Positions 34,901 through 42,838 of a DNA stretch of 64,000 nucleotides are shown one piece after another. Below the pieces are notes generated by a model that was given only the letters and a program-made list of their open reading frames with translations, was not told the DNA's origin and searched no databases. Made by a program: the position numbers and the translations under genes. The stretch is from Muribaculaceae bacterium Isolate-036 (Harlan) (GTDB lineage: Bacteria > Bacteroidota > Bacteroidia > Bacteroidales > Muribaculaceae), in NCBI GenBank assembly GCA_003833075.1, contig RIAY01000006.1, positions 62,001 through 126,000 of the forward strand, written 5' to 3'. Each line of letters begins with the position of its first letter. Position 1 is the first letter of the stretch.

Positions 34901-36365
34901 CCGCTCCCAGCAGGAAACCCGACGCATCATAAATGAAAGCAAGAATCCGGACATAAGGCTTGTAGCAGATTCCATCGCCACACTCAGAGCATTGCACAAA
35001 CAAATCAACATCACTCCCGACCAATGGCTGACTCAGGAGGGAAGCAAAGGCTACAACGAAGCCTCACGGCTCGCCTTCAACATAGAAAGACTCGAGATGG
35101 AGTTGCTCGATCTTACCTCAGGAGAGAGGAAAGCGCTTAACCGGGATATTACATGGCAATCGGTAAGCGCCGCTCTGAAACCATCTGACGCTGCGGTGGA
35201 GTTCGTTATCTCCGGCTCCTACATCATGGCTCTCGTGGTCAGAAACGGTTCCGAAAAGCCGGTTCCGGTGAAATTATGCCCGTTAAAACAGTTTTCCGCC
35301 GCTCTTGAATCAGTCAATGCAAAAAACTCGGCGACAATGGCGAGACGCCTGTATCGCAAAGAATCGGCAGTTGATCTGTACAGACTTTTATGGCAGCCGC
35401 TCGAAACAGCCATCGCAAACGCTGAAACGATATATTTCAATGCGCCGGGAATATTGCATTCCATCGCTTTCAACGCAATCGAGACGCCTGATGGAGGATA
35501 CCTTATGGATCGTTACAATCTCAGGCAGCTCACGACGACCGCTCAGGTAACTCTGCTTACGGGGGAGGAAACCGCGCCTGAGTCGGCGGCGCTTATGGGA
35601 GATGTCATCTTCGACCCCTCGCAGGCTGCATCGGCAGGCATCATGCCCGAAGCCACCGGCGAACGAGCCGTTGAAGATGATTATTCCCTTAACGATTTCG
35701 ACAGCCGCGGAATAGCCCGCCAGTATTTCCGTTACCTGCCGTTCACCGCCACTGAACTCAAGGAAATATCGCAGACATTCGGAAACAGCGGGGCATACTC
35801 CGCTGTGCGTGAGAATGCATCAGAGAAGAGACTTCGCGAGATGTGCGCGAAATCGCCGGATGTCCTTCATCTTGCCACACACGGTTTTTTCATATCATCG
35901 GAAACGGATGCGATGCGCGTGCCTTTCATGAGACGCTATTCCTCGCAGATAGGTTCTCCCATGCAACGCTCGGGAGTCGCGCTTGCCAATGCCGAGGCAA
36001 CATGGAAAGGAAGCGCCACACCACCGGAAGACAGCGACGGCATACTCACAGCCGCGGAAGTTGCCACCCTTGACCTCAGAAAAACACGGCTTGTGACACT
36101 CTCTGCCTGTGAGACCGCTCTCGGAGCATACAACTTTGAGGGAATACACGGCCTTACACGCGGTTTCAAACAGGCAGGCGCCAAGTCTCTGCTCGTAAAT
36201 CTATGGAGCGTCAACGACAAATCGACTGCCTTATTCATGTCGGCTTTCTACCGCAACTGGCTCCGTGGCGGCGATCGCCATGCTGCGTACCGGCAGGCTG
36301 TTGACGAAGTGAGAGAGCAATATCCCTCCCCATTCTACTGGGCGCCTTTCATCATGCTTGACTGA
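31914..36365 (+). CDS. Very large exported TPR protein with C-terminal CHAT caspase-like protease domain
   Basis: A 1483-residue protein. Residues 1-25 form a signal peptide (MVLFSTIIFYCAAWA before the cut). A long helical-repeat region (about 60-1050) has TPR-like units such as ELARYYDLTGEPETAVGFLEKAIE. The CHAT domain fills about 1150-1483 with the full dyad, His1323 in HLATHGFF and Cys1399 in TLSACETALG, and ends ERAFIMLD-like (PFYWAPFIMLD). CHAT proteins are separase/caspase relatives; many act in bacterial immunity, but this one is predicted periplasmic or surface. No effector is adjacent. Its 3' end overlaps the convergent SprT-like gene by 14 bases. Confidence 0.85.
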   Translation: MKATSAKRAAMVLFSTIIFYCAAWAEITSPFEAIRSHRQWITINTPDPSGLDDEELMLRAMDIIDIRLQEPETERILMAAARKVPEVKAYVNWTATLDCDTLFHRKREALFGMAKYLDSQKPGCYASRKIKSEWLNIESMFRNVLAEYDSLIHEQGKICGNSIDSREKALLLSLKIARFDARSTLEQTDNPLYYPELWRLEDEVLAMYPANSTDSSAYRMQLYTQLAMLKNLPQDDLKVRLMLPDRKNPYDNGTLYEYTGAFKDYACNSGFYLDKAFEISKKIHGPYHPATAACAYFRADFNINNITIDSETVDNICNLNDFMSMYYPRRSNEGKLCRLLKATADFQFSGNPGLGAERDEILEISRLSYGESSAYYLNTLTRLTSLAVVSEPDYKPFVDFFESECRRIFPDALPQTLWQIYNCSVIGHRDPENCMTKMNRLKDTYIRHHDGSALSIKVGEELAGFFSNMAYNFEAAKEVHKTLADDTEKLFGKHSAMHFIALRNLFNVSTTGVEKLDTEHMSAIIRTAESKNFPAKEIVLNTLRNTLADYLWTAGNYEKAQTVYKKIHSGQPAADCLRERVRDAICRILSGKEKNSLEELAAGTRKEIDSATHTWLSPGILSELARYYDLTGEPETAVGFLEKAIEAHNYQTNYSLDDEYFDISGELAALYEATNNRTAAARLIASDRECIGNAHNLMPTYSLVNYLLGGYYRALSRLDHSAAFFYLGAAINAIQQIGVTSGGSDDMQFSLGISGFQAITTLFVTIDRQLKEAAEYLDSDDFKAYNVDIDLLLGQFSQWIPAIKENMTRLERDFPTYDPEYRTNPRYHTLLASFGAFYQACEHDYAKSEEYLLKCLDLVATPVDRKNILFNLAGLMELAKDSVKNDRYLDLAYETVEKDPDRMSDTDRIGALAYRFNRSLKADDIKTATDYARRIYAENRRILDSNFQLMSSAEQERVFNTLGDPAWAITALLDKDPQNLSAEAYDAVVYRTGMQLRSQQETRRIINESKNPDIRLVADSIATLRALHKQINITPDQWLTQEGSKGYNEASRLAFNIERLEMELLDLTSGERKALNRDITWQSVSAALKPSDAAVEFVISGSYIMALVVRNGSEKPVPVKLCPLKQFSAALESVNAKNSATMARRLYRKESAVDLYRLLWQPLETAIANAETIYFNAPGILHSIAFNAIETPDGGYLMDRYNLRQLTTTAQVTLLTGEETAPESAALMGDVIFDPSQAASAGIMPEATGERAVEDDYSLNDFDSRGIARQYFRYLPFTATELKEISQTFGNSGAYSAVRENASEKRLREMCAKSPDVLHLATHGFFISSETDAMRVPFMRRYSSQIGSPMQRSGVALANAEATWKGSATPPEDSDGILTAAEVATLDLRKTRLVTLSACETALGAYNFEGIHGLTRGFKQAGAKSLLVNLWSVNDKSTALFMSAFYRNWLRGGDRHAAYRQAVDEVREQYPSPFYWAPFIMLD

Positions 36366-37026
36366 CAAACCGGAGTGTGTGCCCATCGCATGAACAAAGC
36401 CGGGATTCTTTCAGCACATCTTCCAGCTCGGGCGGAATACGGTAAAGTTTCAGCACACGGCTTCGCGGGTAGATATTGAAAGCCGGATTCCGGCTGTATC
36501 GCCATTCGAAACTTGCCACATTGCCGGCGGCGCAAAGTTGCCGGTGTATGTCGAAAATCCGCGAACGGGCACATAACGTGACGAACCGCTCTCCGCCAGA
36601 CATACGTATCAGACATATATAATGGTCTCTCACTGCCCGGTCGGAAGCATTTTCCTCTGCCGATGAACGGTGGGAGACAGTGACTCGCCGTCCGTGACGG
36701 CTGTTGACCGCATCCATCATTGTCCGGAATATCTTGCCGTGAGCCGAAGTATCACGCAGCCCGTTGACATGGATATAAAGATGAATCATTTCATGGATAA
36801 TCGTATCTTCTATAACCTCTTGCGGCAGGTCAAGACGGTTGCTTATCCATATTGAGAAATCAGCATACCGCCAGCCGCGTCCGTCGCGGATTCTGCGGAA
36901 CTTCAGACAACCCAAAGCCCGACGGGAAGAACTCACATGCAACTCCACTTCCGGAAGAGTGCCGGCAAAGCACTCCCGGTTGAATTGCCGATAACTGTCG
37001 GTTATGAATTTCAGACTCGCACGCAT
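36352..37026 (-). CDS. SprT-like zinc metalloprotease-fold protein
   Basis: A 224-residue cytoplasmic protein. The zinc-protease motif HEMIH (His78, Glu79, His82) and a third ligand, His96 in TSAHGKIF, are all present. The N-terminal part (FNRECFAGTLPEVELHVSS) fits SprT-like families, whose eukaryotic relative Spartan cuts DNA-protein crosslinks. The C-terminal 100 residues (LCARSRIFDIH, FNIYPRSRVLKLYRIP) match no domain I know. It is convergent with the CHAT gene, with overlapping 3' ends. The bacterial role is unknown. Confidence 0.8.
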   Translation of the reverse strand: MRASLKFITDSYRQFNRECFAGTLPEVELHVSSSRRALGCLKFRRIRDGRGWRYADFSIWISNRLDLPQEVIEDTIIHEMIHLYIHVNGLRDTSAHGKIFRTMMDAVNSRHGRRVTVSHRSSAEENASDRAVRDHYICLIRMSGGERFVTLCARSRIFDIHRQLCAAGNVASFEWRYSRNPAFNIYPRSRVLKLYRIPPELEDVLKESRLCSCDGHTLRFVSQA

Positions 37027-37230
37027 GCCGATATCCGGATTATTGAATACTTACTTACAATAAACGTTTTTATTCATGAACAAGTATATGGTTTTTCGCC
37101 AAAACTGCGTTTCATTTAAAGATACGCATGTATCAGCTTAATCATACGCAAATACGGGTCTCCCGTTACAGGCGGGAAACCGTTTCTGTTTTGCGAAAAG
37201 ATGTCCACTATAAACCTAATTATAATTAAA

Positions 37231-37605
37231 ATGAAGAAAGTTTTATCTCTCGCGCTTCTCGCGCTCGTTTTCATTCTCCCCTCATGCGGTTCCTCTCAGG
37301 GCAACGCCGAGTCTGTAAACCAAAAAATCGAAAAAGGGGAACAACTCTCTCAGGAGGATTATTCCGTCATGCTCGATTACCTTACAGATGCAATGACATC
37401 GGCTGAAGACAAACTCAAGGAAATCGGCGATGACAAGGAGAAACTGAAAGATTTCGAAACTCAGATGGACAAGAACTATCCCTACTCCGAGACTTTCATG
37501 AAGAACCTCTCTTCGGCTAAAGACCTTGATGACGCCAACAAAAAGAAGTTGCAGGAACTCTTCGCCAAGGCAATCACTATCTCCATGCAGATGTCAGGAA
37601 GATAA
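37231..37605 (+). CDS. Small lipoprotein of unknown function
   Basis: A 124-residue protein with lipoprotein signal MKKVLSLALLALVFILPSCG (lipidated Cys19). The mature part is helical and charged, with two amphipathic helices (EKLKDFETQMDKNYPYSE, NKKKLQELFAKAITI). ATG at 37231 is chosen because it opens the signal; an in-frame start at 37201 adds 10 unlikely residues. The leader has a small hairpin (37155-37182, TCCCG/CGGGA extended by CGG/CCG). It is followed by a strong terminator. Function unknown. Confidence 0.75.
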   Translation: MKKVLSLALLALVFILPSCGSSQGNAESVNQKIEKGEQLSQEDYSVMLDYLTDAMTSAEDKLKEIGDDKEKLKDFETQMDKNYPYSETFMKNLSSAKDLDDANKKKLQELFAKAITISMQMSGR

Positions 37606-37626
37606 CCTTCTCCTGTCAAACAGACA

Positions 37627-37660
37627 GAAAGGCTGCAATCCCGCGGGATTGCAGCCTTTC
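37627..37660. terminator. Strong bidirectional terminator
   Basis: A perfect palindrome (37627-37660) forming a 15-bp stem with a CGCG tip, between convergent genes. Confidence 0.85.
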
Positions 37661-37720
37661 AATATTTATCAGTCAGGCTGACCAAGGTCAGCTCTTTCTG
37701 TCTGTCATGTCCGGAATGTC

Positions 37721-38515
37721 TCACTCCGCAGGACGCTGGATTCCATCTTTCTCGCAACGCTTTGTCATAGCCTTGATACGCGCCTCTGTTTCGGGATGCG
37801 ATGAAAACATCTTGTCCATATAGCTCATCTTGACACCGCCGTCCTGCTCCATCTTCCGGAACTTCTCGAATGCCATCACCATACCCCACGGATTGCGGCC
37901 TTTGGAAACAAGGAAGTCATAACCGCAGTTGTCTGCCTCACGCTCCTGTTTCTGAGAGAACTTGGCACCGATAAGCGACTCGCCGAGCGCACCGAGCTGA
38001 GAATCTGTCAGAGCCGCCACGGTATTGTTGGCTGCGCCCGCTGCATCTTTCAGCGCACCGGTGAGAAGAGACTGACGGAACGCATTCTTTGAATGACGCT
38101 TCATAACATGACCGATCTCATGACCAATGATACCCATAAGCTCGTCATCGCTCATGATATCCATGAGAGAAGAGAATACGCGGACGCTGCCGTCGGGGCA
38201 GGCAAACGCATTGATGTCGATGACATGATATACCTTGAAGTTCAACGGTATTCCATCGGCGTCGGTTATGCCTTCGGTAAGCTTGCGAAGACGCTGAGTG
38301 TAGGGATTGTCTTCCGGCAAAACGGGATTGTGCTTGTCCATCCAGTCAACAGACTCCTTTACATATGCCGCCATCTGGGCATCGGTAAGAGTGGCAGCCT
38401 GAACCGCTTTGGTTCCGGCACTGACTGCCTTTTTAAGATTGAACTGAGCCATTGCAGGCATCGCACAGCAAAGCATGAAAGATGCCATAAGCAGTCTAAT
38501 CGTTAATTTTTTCAT
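37721..38515 (-). CDS. M48 family metalloprotease, exported
   Basis: A 264-residue zinc protease. A signal peptide (1-23, ending AMAQ) sends it to the periplasm. The HEIGH motif (His132, Glu133, His136) in GHEIGHVMKRH and the third-ligand Glu in EREADNCGYDFL are complete. Related BepA/LoiP-type enzymes act in outer-membrane protein quality control, and this protein is the same size without a TPR domain. A full consensus promoter drives it from inside the start of the divergent gene at 38670. Confidence 0.9.
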   Translation of the reverse strand: MKKLTIRLLMASFMLCCAMPAMAQFNLKKAVSAGTKAVQAATLTDAQMAAYVKESVDWMDKHNPVLPEDNPYTQRLRKLTEGITDADGIPLNFKVYHVIDINAFACPDGSVRVFSSLMDIMSDDELMGIIGHEIGHVMKRHSKNAFRQSLLTGALKDAAGAANNTVAALTDSQLGALGESLIGAKFSQKQEREADNCGYDFLVSKGRNPWGMVMAFEKFRKMEQDGGVKMSYMDKMFSSHPETEARIKAMTKRCEKDGIQRPAE

Positions 38516-38646
38516 TTTAAAAATTTTTTTTAATTTTACGTTTGATTAGTTATTGTGCTTTAATCCGATTTAATTCACCTTACATAGATAATAATGGTTT
38601 TTATCTCTGGTGTCCGATTCAAAAGTTGTTTGACTTATTCAGAATA

Positions 38647-38678
38647 CAAAATTAAACTATCTTAAAAACATGAGCAAA
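38647..38678 (-). promoter_or_regulatory. Promoter of the M48 protease gene
   Basis: TTTG (38675-38678) and TAATTTTG (38647-38654) on the minus strand are spaced 20 bases. The -33 box lies within the first codons of the divergent gene at 38670, so the two genes share control DNA. Confidence 0.7.
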
Positions 38679-39236
38679 TTTTCAGCAAGAAATGTTGGCA
38701 CGCAGATTCTGATTGGCTTCCTTGTTCTTGTTGCCATAATCTGCTATGCGGGAGCAGCGGTAGTTCACGACGACACACTTGTCGCATGGTGGATACCGGC
38801 ATTGGTTTCATTTGTATTGGCGGCAGCCTCAGGTTTGACAATGTGGCGGTTATGGAAACGACTGACATCCTCTGGAAAGATTCTGCCCAATTACATCTGC
38901 CACGTGATTTTCGCCGGCGGAATATTCCTTCTGGCTTTCTATAGCCTGAACTATGTGTTGTCGAGAGAATCCACAGCCCGGGAAGAAACTGCGGTTGTCG
39001 AGAAGAAATTCACCAAGACCCGACATCACAGACAGAGGGTTTCACGCCGTGTCTACAGACAGGGAAGTCCTTACAAGGTTTATTATTTCGATCTACGGTT
39101 TGACAACGGCAAAGAAAAAACCGTGAACGTCTCCTCCCGCCGCTATAACCGCACCCGCAGCGGCTCGCAGATCACCCTGAACGTGGAAACCGGCTTCTTC
39201 GGCATCCCGGTCATCAAAGACAACCTCAAAAATTAA
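38670..39236 (+). CDS. Membrane protein of unknown function
   Basis: A 188-residue inner-membrane protein with three helices (about 10-30, 38-60 and 78-98), then a soluble C-terminal half (about 105-188) rich in basic residues (KFTKTRHHRQRVSRRVYR) ending in a beta-rich segment (VYYFDLRFDNGKEKTVNV). Helix counting does not settle which side the tail faces. No family recognised. Its start overlaps the -33 box of the divergent M48 gene promoter. Confidence 0.7.
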   Translation: MSKFSARNVGTQILIGFLVLVAIICYAGAAVVHDDTLVAWWIPALVSFVLAAASGLTMWRLWKRLTSSGKILPNYICHVIFAGGIFLLAFYSLNYVLSRESTAREETAVVEKKFTKTRHHRQRVSRRVYRQGSPYKVYYFDLRFDNGKEKTVNVSSRRYNRTRSGSQITLNVETGFFGIPVIKDNLKN

Positions 39237-39280
39237 GATGCCTCAAAATCAAGGAATAATTAAGGAATCTTTGGAAAAAT

Positions 39281-39311
39281 TTTGTCGTAAGCAAAAAAAA
39301 CACTAACTTTG
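39281..39311 (+). promoter_or_regulatory. Promoter of rpsA
   Basis: TTTG (39281-39284) and TAACTTTG (39304-39311) are spaced 19 bases. A 9-bp hairpin (39316-39324 with 39329-39337) begins at about the start site, giving a leader of about 140 bases. Confidence 0.8.
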
Positions 39312-39456
39312 CAGAGCTTATGCGCACACGCGTAAGCAACTGAGATATATATTTTTATTTATTAACCATTTTTTGCGTCCTACCCCCGGAGAATTCATAC
39401 ACATGATTCCCCGTTCCCGGAAAGACGCACAAACAAAACACCACAGTTCATTTATA

Positions 39457-41244
39457 ATGGCTGAAACAAAAGTACAGACCGCCATCGAAGACTTCGACTG
39501 GGAAGCATACGAGAATGGCGAGACAGCTGGTTCGAAGAACCGTCAGGAACTTACCAATACTTATGACGAGTCTCTTAAGACAGCTAAAGAAAACGAGGTA
39601 GTGACCGGCACAGTGAAGTCTATCTCAAAACGCGAGGTTCGCGTTGACATAGGCATGAAATCAGACGCCATCATCCCCGTTAGCGAATTCCGCTACAATC
39701 CCGACCTCAAGGTAGGCGACGAAGTGGAAGTTTACATCGAGACCCTTGAAGACAAAAACGGTCAGCTCCGTCTTTCCCACAAGAAAGCTTGCCAGACACG
39801 CAGCTGGGATCGCGTCAACGAGGCTCTTGAGAAAGATGAAATCATCAAGGGTTATGTCAAGAGCCGCACCAAGGGCGGTATGATCGTTGACGTATTCGGA
39901 ATCGAGGCGTTCCTTCCCGGTTCTCAGATCGATGTTCGCCCGATCCGCGACTACGATGTATTCGTTGACAAGACCATGGAATTCAAGGTTGTCAAGATCA
40001 ACCAGGAATACAAGAATGTTGTTGTGAGCCACAAGGCACTCATCGAGGCAGAGCTCGAACAGCAGAAGAAAGAAATCATCTCCAAACTGGAGAAAGGTCA
40101 GGTGCTCGAGGGTAAAGTCAAGAACATCACACCCTACGGAGTATTCGTTGACCTCGGTGGTGTTGACGGTCTCGTTCACATCACAGACCTCAGCTGGGGC
40201 CGCGTATCCGATCCCCGCGAAGTCGTTGAGCTTGATCAGGACATCAAAGTCGTTATCATCGATTTCGATGATGAGAAAAAACGCATCGCTCTCGGTCTCA
40301 AGCAGCTTATGCCCCATCCCTGGGATAATCTTGATGCCAATCTCAAAGTTGGCGACCACGTTCACGGCAAGGTTGTCGTTATGGCTGACTACGGCGCATT
40401 CGTTGAGGTGCAGCCGGGCGTAGAAGGTCTTGTTCACGTAAGCGAGATGAGCTGGAGCCAGCACCTCCGCAGCGCTCAGGACTTCCTCAAGGTTGGTGAC
40501 GAGATCGAAGCTGTTGTCCTCACTCTCGACCGCGACGAGCGCAAGATGAGCCTCGGTCTCAAACAGCTTAAGAACGATCCCTGGGAGAACATCGAAGAGA
40601 AATATGCAATCGGCAGCCGCCACACAGCAAAAGTCCGCAACTTCACCAACTTCGGTGTATTCGTTGAAATCGAAGAGGGCGTTGACGGTCTTATCCACAT
40701 CTCCGACCTCTCCTGGACCAAGAAAATCAAACACCCCTCAGAGTTCACTCAGGTCGGCAATGACATCGAGGTGCAGGTTCTTGAGATCGACAAAGACAAC
40801 CGTCGTCTTTCTCTCGGTCACAAGCAGCTCGAAGAGAATCCCTGGGATGTATTCGAGACAGTATACACTGTGGGCTCTATCCACGAAGGAACAATCACCG
40901 AGGTTATGGACAAGGGTGCGGTTATCTCACTCCCCCACGGTGTTGAAGGATTCGCAACTCCCAAGCATCTCGTAAAAGAGGATGGCACACAAGCTAAACT
41001 CAACGAGAAACTTGACTTCAAGGTAATCGAGTTCAACAAAGACAGCAAACGTATCATCCTCAGCCACAGTCGCATCGCAGAAGATGCCAACAAGCCGGAA
41101 CGCCGCGAGAAACCCGCAGCACGCAAGGCTCCGAAGGCAGCTGAGACTGCTGCAGCTCCCGCAATCGAGAAAACCACACTCGGTGATCTCGGCGCGCTTC
41201 AGGCTCTCAAAGAGCAGATGCAGCAGCAGGAGAAGAAAGGTTAA
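39457..41244 (+). CDS. rpsA: 30S ribosomal protein S1
   Basis: A 595-residue mRNA-binding ribosomal protein made of six S1 repeats, seen as repeated units of the form GVFVDLGGVDGLVHITDLSW and FGVFVEIEEGVDGLIHISDL. The C-terminal 45 residues are Ala/Lys-rich and disordered. ATG at 39457 is chosen because MAETKVQTAIEDFDW is the natural N-terminus; longer frames run into the leader. S1 helps load mRNA, especially in organisms with weak Shine-Dalgarno sites. It often represses its own mRNA, and the long structured leader fits that. A strong terminator follows. Confidence 0.96.
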   Translation: MAETKVQTAIEDFDWEAYENGETAGSKNRQELTNTYDESLKTAKENEVVTGTVKSISKREVRVDIGMKSDAIIPVSEFRYNPDLKVGDEVEVYIETLEDKNGQLRLSHKKACQTRSWDRVNEALEKDEIIKGYVKSRTKGGMIVDVFGIEAFLPGSQIDVRPIRDYDVFVDKTMEFKVVKINQEYKNVVVSHKALIEAELEQQKKEIISKLEKGQVLEGKVKNITPYGVFVDLGGVDGLVHITDLSWGRVSDPREVVELDQDIKVVIIDFDDEKKRIALGLKQLMPHPWDNLDANLKVGDHVHGKVVVMADYGAFVEVQPGVEGLVHVSEMSWSQHLRSAQDFLKVGDEIEAVVLTLDRDERKMSLGLKQLKNDPWENIEEKYAIGSRHTAKVRNFTNFGVFVEIEEGVDGLIHISDLSWTKKIKHPSEFTQVGNDIEVQVLEIDKDNRRLSLGHKQLEENPWDVFETVYTVGSIHEGTITEVMDKGAVISLPHGVEGFATPKHLVKEDGTQAKLNEKLDFKVIEFNKDSKRIILSHSRIAEDANKPERREKPAARKAPKAAETAAAPAIEKTTLGDLGALQALKEQMQQQEKKG

Positions 41245-41262
41245 TCTCCTTTCACAAGCCAT

Positions 41263-41300
41263 AAAGAGGTTTGCCGCAATGCGGCAAACCTCTTTTTTTT
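41263..41300 (+). terminator. Terminator of rpsA
   Basis: A perfect 15-bp stem (41263-41277 with 41281-41295), 3-base loop, then a T-run. Confidence 0.9.
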
Positions 41301-41424
41301 AATACCCATACCCTCTAAAGACTCCGATACCCATTGCACCCTTCAGCAACAATTCTCATTTTTTTCGAATTAAATTTAAACACTTTCTAAAAAGATTTTG
41401 TAACTTTACAGACAAATAGGAGAT

Positions 41425-41754
41425 ATGAAAGTTTTGACCAAATACATCCTTACAGCCGCGGTCTGCATGGTCGGGGCATTGACCGCATATGCGGCTCAGT
41501 CGGGATGGGAACCCGTCAAGACCGAACAACCCTCCGCCAAATCGGTGATGAAAGACGCAGAGCTTGAGATAAAAGCCGCGCCCGGAGTCATACTTGTCAG
41601 AAACACCCATCAGGTACAGATAAAGGTCTTCACGATACTGGGGCGCATGGTAAGCAGCGAAACGTTGCCTCCGGGCACGTCACGACTGCAGTTGCCTACG
41701 CATGGAGTATACATCGTCAAGGTCGGAGACCTAACCTGCAAAGTGGCGGTCTGA
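41425..41754 (+). CDS. Small exported protein resembling a stand-alone T9SS-type C-terminal domain
   Basis: A 109-residue protein with a signal peptide (about 1-23). The C-terminal 60 residues look like a type IX secretion sorting domain: QIKVFTILGRMVSSETLP, then HGVYIVKVGDLTCKVAV. Such domains normally sit at the end of large secreted cargo; here there is no cargo. It may be a remnant, a small secreted protein, or a related fold with another role. A near-consensus -7 box lies at 41401-41408. ilvE follows 46 bases later. Confidence 0.65.
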   Translation: MKVLTKYILTAAVCMVGALTAYAAQSGWEPVKTEQPSAKSVMKDAELEIKAAPGVILVRNTHQVQIKVFTILGRMVSSETLPPGTSRLQLPTHGVYIVKVGDLTCKVAV

Positions 41755-41800
41755 CAAAAACCGCAAACGACTGTTTGAAAAACCTATACCAGTTATACAC

Positions 41801-42832
41801 ATGGAAACACCCGACATCAAATGGGAAGAACTGCCGTTCGGCTACGTTCCCACAGATTACAACGTAAGATGCACGTTTAAAGACGGCAAATGGGGAGAAA
41901 TCGAAGTCAGCGACTCCGAATACATACCCGTTCACATCGCAGCAACCTGTCTCCACTACGGACAGGAATCATTCGAAGGTCTCAAGGCATTCCGCGGCAA
42001 AGACGGCAAAGTGCGAGTATTCCGCATGGAGGAGAACGCCCGCCGTTTCATACGCAGTGCCGAAGGCATCAAGATGGAACCGATGCCCGAAGAACTGTTC
42101 TGCGAGATGGTCCGTAAAGTTGTCAGACTCAACGAACGGTTCATACCCCCTTACGGAACAGGCGCGTCCCTTTACATTCGCCCCTTCCAGATCGGCATGT
42201 CTGCCCGCGTAGGCGTAAAACCTGCCGATGAATATATGGTAGCTATGCTCGTGACTCCGGTCGGTCCCTATTTCAAGACCGGCTTCAAGCCCTGCAAGGT
42301 GTGTCTCTCTCGCGAGTATGACCGAGTTGCTCCCAAAGGTACCGGTTCAATAAAGATCGGCGGCAATTATGCGGCATCGCTCGTTGCCGGCGAGAAAGCA
42401 CACGATCTCGGATATGCCGTGATGCTTTACCTCGACCCGAAAGAGAAGAAATATCTTGATGAATGCGGAGCCGCCAACTTCTTCGGAATACGCGGCAACA
42501 GCTACATCACACCTGACAGCGAGTCAATTCTTCCTTCAATCACAAACAAGAGCATCCGTCAGATTGCCGAAGACCTCGGCATGACTGTGGAACGCCGTCA
42601 TGTTCCATACGAAGAGCTGGAGACTTTTGAAGAAACCGGCAACTGCGGCACGGCTGCCGTCATCTCCCCGATCGGCGAGATATACGACCTTGACAACGAC
42701 CGCACGTTCACTTACTGCCCCGACGGCACTCCGGGACCAAAATCCACCGCACTCTACAACAAACTACGCGGAATCCAGCTCGGAGAAGAGGAAGATACCC
42801 ACGGATGGTGCGAAATCATCGAATTTGACTGA
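41801..42832 (+). CDS. ilvE: Branched-chain amino acid aminotransferase
   Basis: A 343-residue PLP enzyme (fold type IV) for the last step of Val, Leu and Ile synthesis and the first step of their breakdown. The PLP lysine is Lys185 in GSIKIGGNYAASLVAG. Other family segments are CLHYGQESFEGLKAF, LYIRPFQIGMS and LDECGAANFFGI. Length is normal. The HD-domain gene follows after 6 bases, so the two probably share a transcript. Confidence 0.95.
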   Translation: METPDIKWEELPFGYVPTDYNVRCTFKDGKWGEIEVSDSEYIPVHIAATCLHYGQESFEGLKAFRGKDGKVRVFRMEENARRFIRSAEGIKMEPMPEELFCEMVRKVVRLNERFIPPYGTGASLYIRPFQIGMSARVGVKPADEYMVAMLVTPVGPYFKTGFKPCKVCLSREYDRVAPKGTGSIKIGGNYAASLVAGEKAHDLGYAVMLYLDPKEKKYLDECGAANFFGIRGNSYITPDSESILPSITNKSIRQIAEDLGMTVERRHVPYEELETFEETGNCGTAAVISPIGEIYDLDNDRTFTYCPDGTPGPKSTALYNKLRGIQLGEEEDTHGWCEIIEFD

Positions 42833-42838
42833 TCATCA

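Noticed and set aside
31914..36365. CHAT gene as part of a CRISPR or gasdermin defence system
   Set aside because: No gasdermin, Cas protein or CRISPR array is nearby, and the signal peptide argues against a cytoplasmic immune role.
39661..40734. 357-codon minus-strand frame over rpsA
   Set aside because: It is the mirror of the repeated S1 domains and has a composition typical of antisense frames.
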